NCBI GenBank assembly: GCA_020746995.1 | Contig: JAGPXD010000004.1 | Coordinates: forward strand, 4,340,001 to 4,404,000 | Source of the DNA: Plectosphaerella cucumerina | Lineage: Eukaryota > Ascomycota > Sordariomycetes > Glomerellales > Plectosphaerellaceae | Length of the DNA: 64,000 nucleotides | Reading direction: 5' to 3' | Part shown: one piece after another, positions 1 through 11,180 of the stretch | Position numbering within the stretch: position 1 is the stretch's first letter | How the letters are laid out: every line of letters begins with the position of its first letter | Translations under genes and position numbers: made by a program | The notes under the pieces: model-generated | Databases searched by the model: none | Told to the model about the DNA's origin: nothing | What the model saw: the letters and a program-made list of their open reading frames with translations, nothing else

Positions 1-139
1 CCCATGCTGGCGCCCGCGTCTCGTGCAGTGCAGTCAAGTTGTTCTTGTTGTTCCGGATGGTGTCCCAGACGATGTGGCCGCAGGTTGCCATGTCGGCGGC
101 TATGTTTGAGCGAGGAATGTCGACAAGAGAGAAGAGGCG
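1..139 (-). CDS. Possible partial coding exon running off the left edge
   Basis: On the minus strand one frame stays open from about position 139 to the window edge, with mostly G/C third codon positions. It includes the stretch DMATCGHIVWDTIRNNKNN and an ATG at position 91. A possible 3' splice site (ttcaccag on the minus strand) lies just upstream of the open stretch. The product is not recognised. It could equally be a chance open frame in the upstream region of the neighbouring dehydrogenase gene. Confidence 0.25.
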
Positions 140-1179
140 ACGTGTGAGTCGATGCTGGTGAATGCAGGAGGAAGTAGAAGCTGGTGATGGCCGAGACGAG
201 AAGTGATGTATGCGCCCGACTGGCACATCAGGCTACGGCTGAGAGGTGTGCTTCACGGCACAGCCACTGCCAGGATGCAGTGGCACACACGCTGCAGCCA
301 AGAAGCTGTGAGCATACACTGCCCCATGACTGCGTTGCTGGCCAATGCGAGCCCTTGGCGATCGCTCAGCCACCGGCTCTTGGGAGCGAAATTTCGCACT
401 TGGCATCCATCTTCGTAAAGTGATTGGAAACGACGTAGTCGATAGACATGTGGCTGACGGAACCCTGGCTTTAGATGGGAGCTTTGTAGACTCGGGCTGT
501 GTATGAGATGGATGATGAGATGGGGAGGGAGGTCGAACAGGGTCGGAAGACGATGAGGTTGGAGGACGGTCAGGGTGAGGGGACGAACATGATCACCGGA
601 GTACTCATCAGACAGCATCAGGTCCGGGATGACTAATCAGCGAGATCTCAAAACTTAGTCATCGAGCCTCAGATAATCAAACAGCCAGCATCGGGAGATC
701 CCTCCGACACTTCACCACCACCTCTGCCACCCCCGGAATCACCCTCCGACGATGATGCTATCGCCCCCTGATGATTCGTCGGGCGTGCCCCATCGTCTCC
801 AACTTTGACCCCGCAGTCTCTCGGAGAAGCAGCCGGCGACGCCTCCCGCGACGCAACCCGCAGCAAAGCGAAGCCGACACAGCTCCGACACAGCTCCCTC
901 CGTATCGTCATAAGGTCCAGCGTCGGAGGAGGAACTCGGAGGGAGGGGAGAAGTCTTGGAATGCCGTATCTATTACCTACAGCTACCTGCCACCTCCCTC
1001 CCACACGACTTCATCCGCTCTAGAGGTCCATTGGCTTTTCTTCCTCCTTCACCATTCGCTCACACCCTGCCATTGCCTTTCGCCTTGGACTCGTGACGCT
1101 TCTCGTCCTCCCGTCCTACACCACCATCACGGGCGCTTCGGTGCTACCTACTTAATCAACCACCATTCCTCCCGCCACA
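140..1179. other. Intergenic / upstream region of the P5C dehydrogenase gene
   Basis: No convincing gene. The stretch just before the dehydrogenase start is CT-rich, as in many ascomycete leaders. Several overlapping open frames on both strands have no recognisable protein content. Confidence 0.5.
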
Positions 1180-3060
1180 ATGAGCTCCCGACGTCTGGCC
1201 GGCTCGCTGAACGCTCAGCTGCGGAGAACAGCGAGGACCAGCATTGCGACAACACCACGACTGACCGGACTACCGCGCACAACCGAGAGGATGTCGACGT
1301 TTGCTGCCTTCAAGATCCCCAAAGTGCTCAACGAGCCCAACGTGAGTCGCCTGCCGCAGCAATACTCCCCTCGGCCTTCACTGACACCCGCCTGTAGCAC
1401 CACTATGCCAAGGGCTCGGCTCAAAGGGAGGGCCTGACGGCTGCCCTCGATAGCTTCAACTCCCAGATCCCACTGGAGGTCCCAATCGTCGTAGGCGGCA
1501 AGGAGGTATGTCCCCCTCAACACCACCCTCCTCGGATGCTTGCTAACACCCTCCGTTCAGATCAAGACTGGCACCACCGGCAGGCAGGCCAACCCCGCCG
1601 ACCACGCGACCACCGTGGCCACATACCACAAGGCGTCGCCAGCCGACGTCTCCAAGGCCATCGATGCCGCCCTCTCCGCAAAGGCCGACTGGGAGTCCCT
1701 CCCCTTCGCCGACCGCGCCGCCGTCTTCCTCAAGGCCGCCGACCTCATCGCCACAAAGTACCGCTACGACATCATGGCCGCCACCATGGCCGGTCAGGGC
1801 AAGAACGCCTGGCAGGCCGAGATTGACGCCGCTGCCGAGCTCGTCGACTTCCTCCGCTTCAACGTCCAGTACGCCGAGGAGCTCTACGCCCAGCAGCCGC
1901 CGCACAACTCGCCCGGCGTGTGGAACCGCGTCGAGTACCGCGCCCTCGAGGGCTTCGTCTACGCCGTCAGCCCCTTCAACTTCACCGCCATCGCCGGCAA
2001 CCTGCCTGGTGCCCCTGCACTGCTTGGCAACGTCGTGATCTGGAAGCCCAGTGACTCGGCCATCGCCTCCAACTGGCTGCTCTACAACATCCTCCTCGAG
2101 GCCGGTCTGCCGCGCAACGTCATCCAGTTCGTGCCCGGCGACCCTGAGGAAGTCACCCGCGTCGCCCTCGCCCACGACCGCTTCGCCGCCCTCCACTACA
2201 CCGGCAGCACCGCCGTCTTCCGCAAGCTGTACGGTGCCATTGGCGCCGGCGTGGCCGAGGGCCGCTACCGCTCATACCCCCGCATCGTCGGCGAGACGGG
2301 CGGCAAGAACTTCCACCTCCTCCACCCCTCGGCCGACGTCGACAACGCCGCCATCCAGACAGTCCGCGGCGCCTTTGAGTACCAGGGCCAGAAGTGCAGC
2401 GCCACTAGCCGCGTCTACGTCCCCGAGTCTCTGTGGCCGCGCTTCCGCGAGCGTGTGACCGCCGAGGTCGGCAAGCTGCGCCAGGGCAACCCCATCGACC
2501 ACTCCAACTTCCTCGGTCCCGTCATCCACGAGGCTTCCTTCAAGAAACTGTCCGGCGTCATCGATGCCGCGAAGAACGACCCGTCCCTTGAGCTCGTCGC
2601 CGGCGGCTCCCACGATGGCTCAAAGGGCTACTTCATCCGCCCGACCGTATACCGTACAACAGACCCCAACCATAAGCTCCTGAGCACCGAGCTCTTCGGC
2701 CCCGTCGTGGTAGCCTACGTCTACGACGACGCCGCCGACCCCGCCCAGGCTTTTGCCGACGCCTGCGACCTCGTCGACTCGACAGGCGAGTACGCCCTGA
2801 CGGGCTCCGTCTTCGCCACCGACCGCGCTGCCATTCGCTTCGCCGAGGACCGCCTACGCGACGCCGCCGGCAACTTCTACATCAACTGCAAGAGCACTGG
2901 CGCCGTCGTCGGCCAGCAGCCCTTCGGCGGTGGCCGGGCCAGCGGCACGAATGACAAGGCTGGCAGCGCTAACCTGCTGGGCCGGTTCGTGAGCATGCGC
3001 AGCATCAAGGAGGAGTTTGTGGCGACGACCAAGGTTGAGTACCCCAGCAACGAGGTGTAA
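1180..3060 (+). CDS. prnC: Delta-1-pyrroline-5-carboxylate dehydrogenase, mitochondrial
   Basis: Oxidises P5C/glutamate semialdehyde to glutamate with NAD+, the second step of proline catabolism in the mitochondrial matrix. Three exons: 1180-1341, 1398-1505 and 1561-3060; introns 1342-1397 and 1506-1560, the second with a CTAAC branch site. The product is 589 residues, close to yeast Put2 (575). The N-terminal 40 residues are rich in Arg, Ser and Thr and poor in acids, as expected of a mitochondrial presequence. The aldehyde dehydrogenase fold is clear: VSPFNFTAIAGNLPGAPALL, the general-base Glu in GETGGKNF (about residue 335), and the nucleophile Cys in YQGQKCSATSR (about residue 369). The C-terminal QQPFGGGRASGTNDKAG motif is typical of P5CDH. 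In Aspergillus the gene is part of the proline (prn) cluster; no proline oxidase or permease is visible here. The symbol follows the Aspergillus ortholog. Confidence 0.95.
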
Positions 3061-3192
3061 GTTGCCTGGGAGGGATTTAAGGAGTTTGGATGTTTTTGTA
3101 CTATACGGGGGTGAGGTCACCCAACCAAGTTGGATAGGCGGGTGGAACAGCCTCAATATCATGATACCAATGACTTCAATCTTCTGCCCTGC

Positions 3193-4518
3193 TCATGCCT
3201 TCGCCACCACATCCACCCCCTTCCCCGAAGCAGACGAGCGCTGAGAATCGTCCGGCCACGTATATTCTGGGACGTTATGCTTGTCCTCTCCAGAGAAGAA
3301 TTGAACAGGCAACTTCTGTGCCAAGCTCAGCACCTGAGATTTGCATACAACCCCCAACACCAAGTTCCGCGCCCTCAGTCCCCATGGTGTCTGCGGCGCC
3401 AGCATCGCTCCAACGAGTGGCGAGACGTCCTGCAGGTCATTGATGATGGGTCGCATCTTCTCTTCGTATTTGACGAGGGCCGTCGGCAGGTCGCCAGGAC
3501 GGCGCATCACTTCCCCGGCCAGGATGTAGCCACCCGTCATGGCGAGGCTGGTCCCAACACCACCAGCCCCCGATGCGTAGCCAGCGTCGCCGACCAGCAC
3601 GACGCGACCGTGGGACAGACGAGGAGTCTTGACCCTGATGAGTTCGGTGGCGTGGAAATCGTCCGCGAGCACCATACATTCAACGAGGTCATCGGCCTTC
3701 CAACCCGTTCCGGAAAAGTGCCTGGCGATGAAGCGCTTGACGGACTCTTGACCTTCTGCCAACGCTTGGCGGAAAGAAGCCACAGAGTCAGAGTCGGAGG
3801 GGGTGCCGAAGCTGAGAAAGGCGCCGCGGGAGGTCCCGTTGGGATCGGTGCTGGTGGCCATGAAGCGGCCGCCGGGGGCACTGTAGCTGTGTCCTAGCCT
3901 GCTGCCGGAGACGAGATCTCGCTGCATGGAGAACCATGCTGCCCAAGAGTTGGTGGGTTCGATGTAATCTCGAGGACCGCAGCCGAAGCCGATGGCTCGG
4001 GTTCGTGAGTTGGAGCCGTCGCAGGCCACGACGAGGTCATATTCGGCAGTTGGATACCCGTTGGCGAATTTGACCGTAACGGGGCCATCTTGTTCTTTTT
4101 TGTCGCCGTAATGAAGAGAGGCGACTTGTTCCCCAAACACGTACGTGACCTTCTCATTCTCACTGGTCATATCGTACAGGATCCTCGAAAGGTCGCCGCG
4201 GTAAATCTCATACTCGGACACGAGGGACTGCTTCTCCGGATTGCCGGTAGGCCTGATGGTTCCGATCTCGCTGCCGTCGGCGCGCACGAAGCGTATACCC
4301 TCCATAGGCGCGGCTTTGGCCTGCACCGCGGCCTCCATGCCGGGAATCTTGCGCATGACTGTGACGCCGACGGAGCGGATGTCGACATTCTGGCCTCCGG
4401 TTCGCAGGCTGGGGAAGCGTTCGATGACGGTGACGGATGCTCCGGCTCTGGCGAACCAGTAGGCTGCTGATGGGCCTGCGATGGACGCACCGACGATGAG
4501 GACTCTGAGTGAGGACAT
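3193..4518 (-). CDS. FAD-dependent monooxygenase (aromatic hydroxylase type)
   Basis: A 441-residue single-exon flavoprotein of the PF01494 group (salicylate/p-hydroxybenzoate hydroxylase-like). The N-terminal dinucleotide fold is LIVGASIAGPSAAYWFARAG, followed by the ribose-binding acid in VTVIER. The DG motif is LVVACDGSNSRTR, and the GD motif that contacts FAD is VVLVGDAGYASGAGG. The open frame extends 90 codons further upstream, but MSSLRVLIVG places the fold at the usual distance from the start, so 4518 is chosen. The substrate cannot be inferred. A Zn2Cys6 regulator lies 282 bp upstream in the same orientation and is a candidate regulator. No polyketide or peptide synthase is nearby, so a secondary-metabolite cluster is not indicated. 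Confidence 0.88.
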   Translation of the reverse strand: MSSLRVLIVGASIAGPSAAYWFARAGASVTVIERFPSLRTGGQNVDIRSVGVTVMRKIPGMEAAVQAKAAPMEGIRFVRADGSEIGTIRPTGNPEKQSLVSEYEIYRGDLSRILYDMTSENEKVTYVFGEQVASLHYGDKKEQDGPVTVKFANGYPTAEYDLVVACDGSNSRTRAIGFGCGPRDYIEPTNSWAAWFSMQRDLVSGSRLGHSYSAPGGRFMATSTDPNGTSRGAFLSFGTPSDSDSVASFRQALAEGQESVKRFIARHFSGTGWKADDLVECMVLADDFHATELIRVKTPRLSHGRVVLVGDAGYASGAGGVGTSLAMTGGYILAGEVMRRPGDLPTALVKYEEKMRPIINDLQDVSPLVGAMLAPQTPWGLRARNLVLGVVCKSQVLSLAQKLPVQFFSGEDKHNVPEYTWPDDSQRSSASGKGVDVVAKA

Positions 4519-4800
4519 GGATGGGATTGGACGTACTGAGTGAGAAGTCGTTGCTCCATCTCGGGCATGGCTGATGGCTGGCTTGCTCTGTTTTATAGTT
4601 GGGCCGACGAAAGTCAAGCATATTGATATGAGGGTTTCTCGGGTGGTAGTATAGTCAGAACCCGAGCTGTCTTGCAGCTGACTGGCCACGCTTGCGATTG
4701 ATGACCGGTGGTGGTCTGCCTCGGGCCCGAGGAGTAGTCGACGTCGGCCGCTCAAAACCCGAGCATCCGGCCTATCGCAGCGCACCATCCTGCTGCAATG

Positions 4801-6915
4801 TTATGCTTCCTGCACTGCCAGAGGATCCTGTAACAATTGATCCCAGAACATCCAGTCCGTATCGTCAAACTCAAAATCATTGACCGCAGAATTGCTCGAA
4901 GTGTCTGGCGAGGTGTTCGGGGGCAGAACTGAATCTGCTGCGCCGAGGAGCCCGCAGTTCGAGGGTCCGCTATCCATGCTCTCAATGGACGCATTCGGAT
5001 TGCTTTTCTGCTGCTCTTTCTGAGCCTTTCCCAGCCCAATGCTCTCGTGGTAATCGCACAATTTGGCGAAAAACTCGGGCTTGGACGCGCCTGGCTTACT
5101 GGATGCCCAAGCCTTCAGCATGAGCAGTCCAGCGGCCACGTACAATGCCTGTTTCGACGTGAAGAGTTCGATGTGACCTAGACACACCGGTCCCAGTCGG
5201 TTCCAGGCAGCATCGATCTCCGAGGTTGTAAGTAGATGACTCTGTTGTCGCAGCGTCATCAGAATGTAGATGATGGAATCCCACATCCCCCAGAGGAAGA
5301 ACCCCTTCAGATACCACCTGAATCGGCTCAGCCCCACGCAGGCACGTGTGGCTGTATCGGTATCAAGGATCTTCTCGGCGAGCCGGAATAGCTCTCTTCT
5401 CTCGTCGTCCGACGCCGTGTTGTTCTTGATCTTGGCTAGGCGAACGCGCAGGCGCATGGCGGCGATGCCGGCCCTGGCCATGCCCATCGTAAGCATGTGC
5501 AGGGGATTGACGATGTCGCAGTACCGAACGTATTTCTCCTCGATGACGCTCTCCGCCTCCTTGATGACCAGTTCGACATTTCCATCTCCCCCCTTCGTCT
5601 TCATCTTCTTGGCCAGCATGCTCCCCAGACAAGCGCGTGAGAGACAAAAGATCATATCTGTCGCGGCTTCCAATTCTTCGGGGCTCTCGGTCATCCCCGG
5701 CCAGACCTGTTCATCGTTGATGTTCAAAGGCAGTTTTGTATCGCAAAAGTCCGGCAACGACACGGCTACACCGGACATGCGGCTGGCCGTACCATCAAGG
5801 GATACGATCTGGAAGAATAGCCGCCGTCTCATGTGGACTTCGAATGGCGGCAGCCCGAGTGTCTCGCCGTCCCGATGGAGGCCCATTCGCTGCGCGATTC
5901 GGGACGCAACGCCCGTCAGAATCCAGAACGTTTGCGGGTCGTAGGTGTGCTTGGATGCAAGAAGAAATAGGACGAGAGCTTGCAAAACTGGCATTGCCGA
6001 TGTTTTGAGAAAGGATGCGTTGATGAGGGCTTGGCGTGTTGCGAAGCTGTATCGTGCAAGAAGAGTATGACGAGGTTCTCCCAGCTTATGAAGACAATCC
6101 TCTTCCAACATGGAGGAAACGGCAAAGTGGTATATGGCGAAGAGAAGGCATTCGTCTGTCTTGGGCGATAGTGCGGGTTGCTGCAAGGCCAAGGAGATTG
6201 CCTTGGTAGTTGAGGGGATATGCAGTACCCTGCAAAGGGGCTCCACGTTCTCAACATGTGTGTTCCATAGGATCGCAGCGGACTCAGTGGAAGGGTGATA
6301 CTGAAGCAGGCTTTGATGTGAGCCCATCAACAGGAACGCTCCCGATAGAGGATCCAAGGCAGCCTGTTGAGATACGTTGTCTGAGACGGGCGTTCCTTCC
6401 CCTCCCAACTCTGCATCCCCCTTCTCTTCGTCATGGGTTGCTTTGGTCATTCGCTCCATCTCGTCGTTACCGAGATTTCTCCATGCATGGCTGTTGATGT
6501 ATCTCGAATTAGCCCCATCGACCCAGAGTTTGTCAGAGGAGGCATTCCAGAGAGGGAAGATAGGGTCCTCGACGGGCTCCTCCATGTGCACTTTTGCGGG
6601 CGATTCGTCGGGTTCCAGGAGCCCATGACGTCGCAAAATGCCTTCGTAACGTTCTAGTTTCTCTAGAACTTCGCTGCCCGGATCACTAGATTTCCTTTTC
6701 CGGGAACGGGGTGCGGGGGCCTGGTAGGAACAATCAATCCTGCACCTGCGACAGGTCGAACACGACGGGACGGTCTTGTCGCACTTGACCTTGCGTCGGG
6801 CGCAAGGCGTACAGGTGAATGGCATGGCGGCTGGCGGCGACGTTGAAACGGCAGGTTGGTCGATAGACCGCGGCGCAATGGCCACGGCCGCCGGCTTGCT
6901 CTCTTTCGTAGCCAT
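4801..6915 (-). CDS. Zn2Cys6 binuclear-cluster transcription factor
   Basis: A 704-residue fungal-specific regulator. The DNA-binding cluster at about residues 35-62 has spacing C-x2-C-x6-C-x6-C-x2-C-x6-C, followed by a basic linker (RSRKRK) and a short predicted coiled coil (LEKLERYEGILRRHG) for dimerisation. The fungal_trans middle homology region is present: FWILTGVASRIAQRMGLHRD, then RRRLFFQIVSLDG. The C-terminus is acidic with aromatic residues (NDFEFDDTDWMFWDQLL) and looks like an activation domain. The start at 6915 (MATKESK) was preferred over non-ATG upstream positions in the same open frame. It lies upstream of, and in line with, the FAD monooxygenase. Regulation of that gene is inference. 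Confidence 0.9.
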   Translation of the reverse strand: MATKESKPAAVAIAPRSIDQPAVSTSPPAAMPFTCTPCARRKVKCDKTVPSCSTCRRCRIDCSYQAPAPRSRKRKSSDPGSEVLEKLERYEGILRRHGLLEPDESPAKVHMEEPVEDPIFPLWNASSDKLWVDGANSRYINSHAWRNLGNDEMERMTKATHDEEKGDAELGGEGTPVSDNVSQQAALDPLSGAFLLMGSHQSLLQYHPSTESAAILWNTHVENVEPLCRVLHIPSTTKAISLALQQPALSPKTDECLLFAIYHFAVSSMLEEDCLHKLGEPRHTLLARYSFATRQALINASFLKTSAMPVLQALVLFLLASKHTYDPQTFWILTGVASRIAQRMGLHRDGETLGLPPFEVHMRRRLFFQIVSLDGTASRMSGVAVSLPDFCDTKLPLNINDEQVWPGMTESPEELEAATDMIFCLSRACLGSMLAKKMKTKGGDGNVELVIKEAESVIEEKYVRYCDIVNPLHMLTMGMARAGIAAMRLRVRLAKIKNNTASDDERRELFRLAEKILDTDTATRACVGLSRFRWYLKGFFLWGMWDSIIYILMTLRQQSHLLTTSEIDAAWNRLGPVCLGHIELFTSKQALYVAAGLLMLKAWASSKPGASKPEFFAKLCDYHESIGLGKAQKEQQKSNPNASIESMDSGPSNCGLLGAADSVLPPNTSPDTSSNSAVNDFEFDDTDWMFWDQLLQDPLAVQEA

Positions 6916-7806
6916 TGGACGTAGATACGCCTGCACGGCATTCCTTTCACGGTTTCGTGGGTGATATTCAGATGAAGGGTTGTTCTGTTGGCAACCCACC
7001 CCTCGCAGGGGGATGACATGTAGGGTCCAAGCAGTGATGATGAAGATGGATGAACTGTCTCGGAGGAGCTGGCATAGCGGGAGCCTATGATGTTTCCCGT
7101 CTTGGCTTAGTCAGCAGGGACTTCGTTCACCGACCCAGACCGAGCTCACGGGTCCTGACAGGTCGGTGTCAAGCAGCCGCAGCAAACAGGGGACAAGAGC
7201 CCCCCCGCCTGATAACATGGGTAGCCTGAAAACATAGAGATAAAAGGGAGAGCTTTTGGTCAGGCCACTTCCGTGTTGGAGCAACTTTTCGAAGGATACA
7301 ATTTGAGCGTCTCCTGAACGTTGCCCGAGTCGTCTGGCGACATGATGCCAGGGGGCACAGCAACGACCCTGGAGGCATCTGGGTAAAGCCTGAAAGTAGA
7401 AGCGAGCGTCAGGAGCTTGAAGCTTGAAGGGGAGAAAAAAAAGGGGGAGGAGGCAGGCGAAGATGTTGAGGCACGACGGAGCAAGGTATACAATATGCGA
7501 ACGATCAGATAAACGCGTCGCCCGGACGCCAAGGATAAATGCTGTGATGGGAGCACCAGCCGGGGTCCGTCCGCTGGGCCGGAGGCCTCGCCCGCAAAGA
7601 CGGGCGACGAGCCCCATAAATCAGCCCGAATCATCTCGCTTTACTGTCCTGCACTGGGTTCACCTGCCACTTTGGGTCACCAGAGTGCCCGACGGGGTGG
7701 TCAGGGTCATGTCTACATACATATTATATTCAGTTTCAAAGCCCAGTGCTTATTAGATACTCTAACGTTCATCCTCAACCGGCTTCTCCATCGTCAGCGC
7801 AACATC
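6916..7806. other. Divergent intergenic region
   Basis: Contains the upstream regions of the Zn2Cys6 gene (leftward) and of the tail-anchored protein gene (rightward). No supported gene. Several overlapping open frames on the minus strand (7111-7634) have no recognisable content. Confidence 0.5.
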
Positions 7807-8868
7807 ATGAGCTCGGCAGTCCGGACCGCAGGCAACTATGCCTTCCACAATGCTGGTGCTCTCACAACCACATGGTCTGCACCGTCCGGATGCCCTACCG
7901 GTCAGTCGATCTACACCGGCATCGGCAATCCGAATGAAGAAGGCATTTTGAGCAAAATCTTCGACTCCTGTCCGGCTGAGGAGTGGCGGCCCGAGTGCTG
8001 GCCGAATGGCGAGAAGGTGGTTGAGATCAGCGAGTCCATCAAGGAAGAGGGACAATTGCCAATCACCTTTCACGCCTATATCAACTCGCCCGGCTTCCAC
8101 TGCCCAGACGCGTGGGAGACGGTTGGCGTCGCCTCGTTCAAGGACGGATCCCTGGACCCGAGCGGTGTCTTTGCGTCAACCAGCTTCCGCCAGCTCAGCT
8201 ACGATTCCGGAGATCAAGAAACAACAGTTCCGACCCCGACGAGGAACTTCGTCGTCAACGCACTGACTTCCGTTCTGGCTCCCACCGAGACGGCTATTGT
8301 CTGCTGCCCAAGGTACGACGCCAAATGTTTCGCTGACAGGACTTATGCAAGAGGCTGACAATACGATCACAGCGGCTTCACTGCCCACCCAGCAAACGGC
8401 TGTTATTCTGTCACAAGCCTCGCCGCACTGGCCAGCCAGACGCTCTGCCTGTCTCGGTTCAGAGGTTTCAACTTGGAGCGGACGACCGTCACGGATACAT
8501 TCGAGTATTTCGGCGCCACCATCACGGACACTATACGGTTTGCCTTCCCCCCTTCTACCGCCACAGCCGATGTCGAAACGGGAGCCTACACCGTTACTAT
8601 GGACGAATACGGCCTTCCCATCGAAACGGAATCATCCTCAGGTCCCACCACACCCAACCCGTCTCTAGCAGCCATGGAGTCCGCTCCCTTCTTCTTTCTT
8701 GTCAACAGCGGCGAGAATGACGGCGGTGAGGAGCCTGCTGAGGAATCAGTGGCTGGCAGTGGCAGCGGGGAGAGTGCCGCACACTCGTTGCGTCCGGCCA
8801 CGTCCTGGATCGCCGGCGCGCTCGTACTTTACTGGACGGCAGGCTTCGTGATCGGAAGTGTTATCTAA
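7807..8868 (+). CDS. Hypothetical protein with C-terminal transmembrane anchor
   Basis: Two exons, 7807-8312 and 8373-8868, separated by a 60-nt intron with a CTGAC branch site. The product is 333 residues. The N-terminal half opens with the pattern GALTTTWSAPSGC and contains many cysteines (SCPAEEWRPECWP, IVCCPR, NGCYSVTS), a layout common in fungal cell-surface proteins of unknown role. A Gly/Ser/Glu-rich linker precedes a single C-terminal hydrophobic segment (SWIAGALVLYWTAGFVIGSV) that ends the protein. No classical signal peptide is seen at this start; a missed upstream exon could supply one. Function unknown. Confidence 0.8.
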
Positions 8869-9505
8869 TTCCCTAGGTGGCTGGATCTGGGTTTTCTGGA
8901 CACGTGTAGGGAGCAGGCTACAAATGTTAAAGGCACGAAGCATGCTGACGATCTACTGGCTGTGATGTCCGAAGTGATCAGAGACATTCAGAAGTGCCTA
9001 TTCGGGGATCTGCCGACGTCACTCTCCAGCTTTCGGGAACATCATCACATGTACTCGCTCACATCATCTGTAGCTGGTGGCCGGACGACATGAATGATTG
9101 CGATGCCTTGATGTAAGAGATCTTCGCGCCTCAGTCCCGAGGCAGCTGGCTGATGTTGACTATCTGTGTGTCTCGGACTGCCTTCTCATGTCGTCTGATC
9201 CTGGTCATCCAGAGTCCCGACGACGACGTACATGAAGTCTTGGGTGCCCGGCACAATTCCTGTCCGCCTCATTGCACAAAGCCAGAACACTTTGACACCT
9301 GCTTATCCATCCTCAATCCACCCCGGATACTTCCAGTCCAAGCCCATCGTATCCCGCTGGTGTTTCATGGAGTACAACTCACTTCCCGAAATGTATCCTC
9401 CGAGTCGGAAGGGCTGGATGATACGGCGTCTCGATGACCTATCTTCGTCAGTCGGAGAACAGGGACATTTCATGATGCGACTCATACGTACCTTGCGTGA
9501 GGATT
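8869..9505. other. Intergenic region
   Basis: The 3' flanks of two convergent genes. Nothing recognisable. Confidence 0.5.
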
Positions 9506-10240
9506 TTAGTTCCAAGACATCGTGCAGGCGTCCACCTCATCCTTGTCAAGCTCCACAGAAAGAATGAGGGCCTTGGATTTGGCCCAGTTGGCCGCCACGG
9601 ACTCAAACTGCACAAGCTGGTCCCGATCCTCTCTCTGGCTCGGAGCACGGGGGGCCACAGCCTCGGCCACTCCGAGATGAGCCTGGAGGCGGCGGCGAGC
9701 CCACGCGATGATGACCGAAAGATTCCAGTCGTTCACGCGGTGAGACTCGTACGTCTCGTACCGGGTCATAGCCTCCGAAATGGCTCGCACCTCTGTAAGT
9801 CCTTCGTCCAAGCAGAGCAGCTCTGCCGGAACGAGCTCTCCGCCTTTGTCGAGATAATCAAATCCCACAGTGGGAATGGCGTCGCGAATGAAGGGGCGAA
9901 TGAAAACCGGCTGACCGGCTCGCTTGTTCTTGCTTTCGTCGGCGTCCTTGGCAAGGGTGCCGACGCGAAGCGACGACTTAAGAAAGTCGCGCTTGGGGGC
10001 CTCAGGGGGAACACCGGGCACGGGCATGACGGAATCCCAGGACCGGAAGACATGGCTCCAGAGCTTCGCACGGCTGGTGGTGCTGGGAAGTAGATCGAGT
10101 TGGCCTTTGGAGGCCAGGAGGACGATGAGGTCGTCTCCCATGGCAGCCTCCTCGGTGGTGAGGTCGTCCTGGTGGGCAACCACACGTCCCGCGCTATCTG
10201 CACGCTGTCCAGTCTGGTGATCGGAAGTAGTGGAAGACAT
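9506..10240 (-). CDS. Protein of unknown family 'A', copy 1 (A1)
   Basis: A single-exon gene of 244 residues (ATG at 10240; the frame continues upstream only with non-ATG codons). No family is recognised. It is supported as real by a diverged second copy at 14295-14744: both share a Pro-Val-Phe/Tyr-Ile/Leu-Arg-Pro block, a GFDY/DFDY block, and the signature HRVNDWNLSVIIAWARRRLQ versus KRVNEWNLSLFVMWARKRLQ. It is mostly helical and charged at the C-terminus, with no signal peptide or membrane segment. It is divergent to the HNH gene at 11181 with 940 bp between. The same A(-)/HNH(+) order recurs in the degenerate copy downstream, so the two genes were probably duplicated together. Confidence 0.75.
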   Translation of the reverse strand: MSSTTSDHQTGQRADSAGRVVAHQDDLTTEEAAMGDDLIVLLASKGQLDLLPSTTSRAKLWSHVFRSWDSVMPVPGVPPEAPKRDFLKSSLRVGTLAKDADESKNKRAGQPVFIRPFIRDAIPTVGFDYLDKGGELVPAELLCLDEGLTEVRAISEAMTRYETYESHRVNDWNLSVIIAWARRRLQAHLGVAEAVAPRAPSQREDRDQLVQFESVAANWAKSKALILSVELDKDEVDACTMSWN

Positions 10241-11180
10241 CCTGAAATTGATTAGCAAATGCACCAAGTCTGGGTGATTTGAACGTGTGTTACGAATTTG
10301 AAGATGGCGCTGGCGGTTGGGGTTGAGGAGAGTTGGGTGGAAGAAAAAAAAGGAATTGACCCTAGGTGACTTTATAATGTACTAGGGACAAGGGAAAAGG
10401 CAGGTGAACATGGTGCCCGCTACTACCTACTATTCACTGATCAAAGCATGTTGTTTCATTCACTGACTGAGCTGCCTGCCTGCCAAACCCCAGCCCACGT
10501 TGCCTCTTTCGCTCGTCTAGTCTACTTTGGAACGAACTAGGGGAGACTTCATGTAATATAGGACGGATTTCTCCATATTCATTCACTTGTGGCAGATGCT
10601 GCCGTCATTGTAGGCAGCGTTGGCGGCGCAGCGGCAACGCTCGCGACGAAGGAAGCTCAGGATAGGTAGGGTTGGTCGCCTCGTCCGAAGCCGAGTTTAC
10701 CAGCAAGAACAGCAGTAGCAGGACTTCCTCCGCGGCCGACCCTGCTAGGCAAATGGATCGATGAAGAAGAATGGGATGCCGTGGGGTCGACCAGGCTCGG
10801 GACGGTCAATACCCCGGCCGTATGAGGCATTGGGGCTGTGGCGGAGACAGCGCGACCATCGACTTGCCAGGAGTCGCGCAAAACGGACATCTAAGCCAGG
10901 CATCTACCACAAGGCGGGTGGCACGGTTGATAGAAGTGTGGGAGCTGTTAGTCGAACTTGGGAACTTGACGCCGACACGCCACACGCCACATTCGTCTCA
11001 AGTGTAGTACCACTGAAGAAACTTCGGGTGTCTACCGTGTCTTCTTCTTTTCCCTTTTTACCACAAGCTTTCTCTCCTCCCCAACTTTCTCGCCCGTTTT
11101 ACAAGCGACGTGTCCAACTACGAAGCATCAACACCAGAATGGATTCATAGGGCGACAATATCGACAGACCAACAGACTCT
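10241..11180. promoter_or_regulatory. Shared divergent promoter region of A1 and HNH1
   Basis: This 940-bp head-to-head spacer separates gene A1 (leftward) from the HNH gene (rightward). The right end is CT-rich (cttcttcttttcccttttt), a usual fungal leader composition. Shared control of the pair is inferred only from geometry. Confidence 0.4.

Noticed and set aside
253..1004. Open frames of 111-208 codons on both strands upstream of the P5C dehydrogenase
   Set aside because: They overlap each other, have biased composition and no motif, and lie in the promoter/leader of a well-supported gene.
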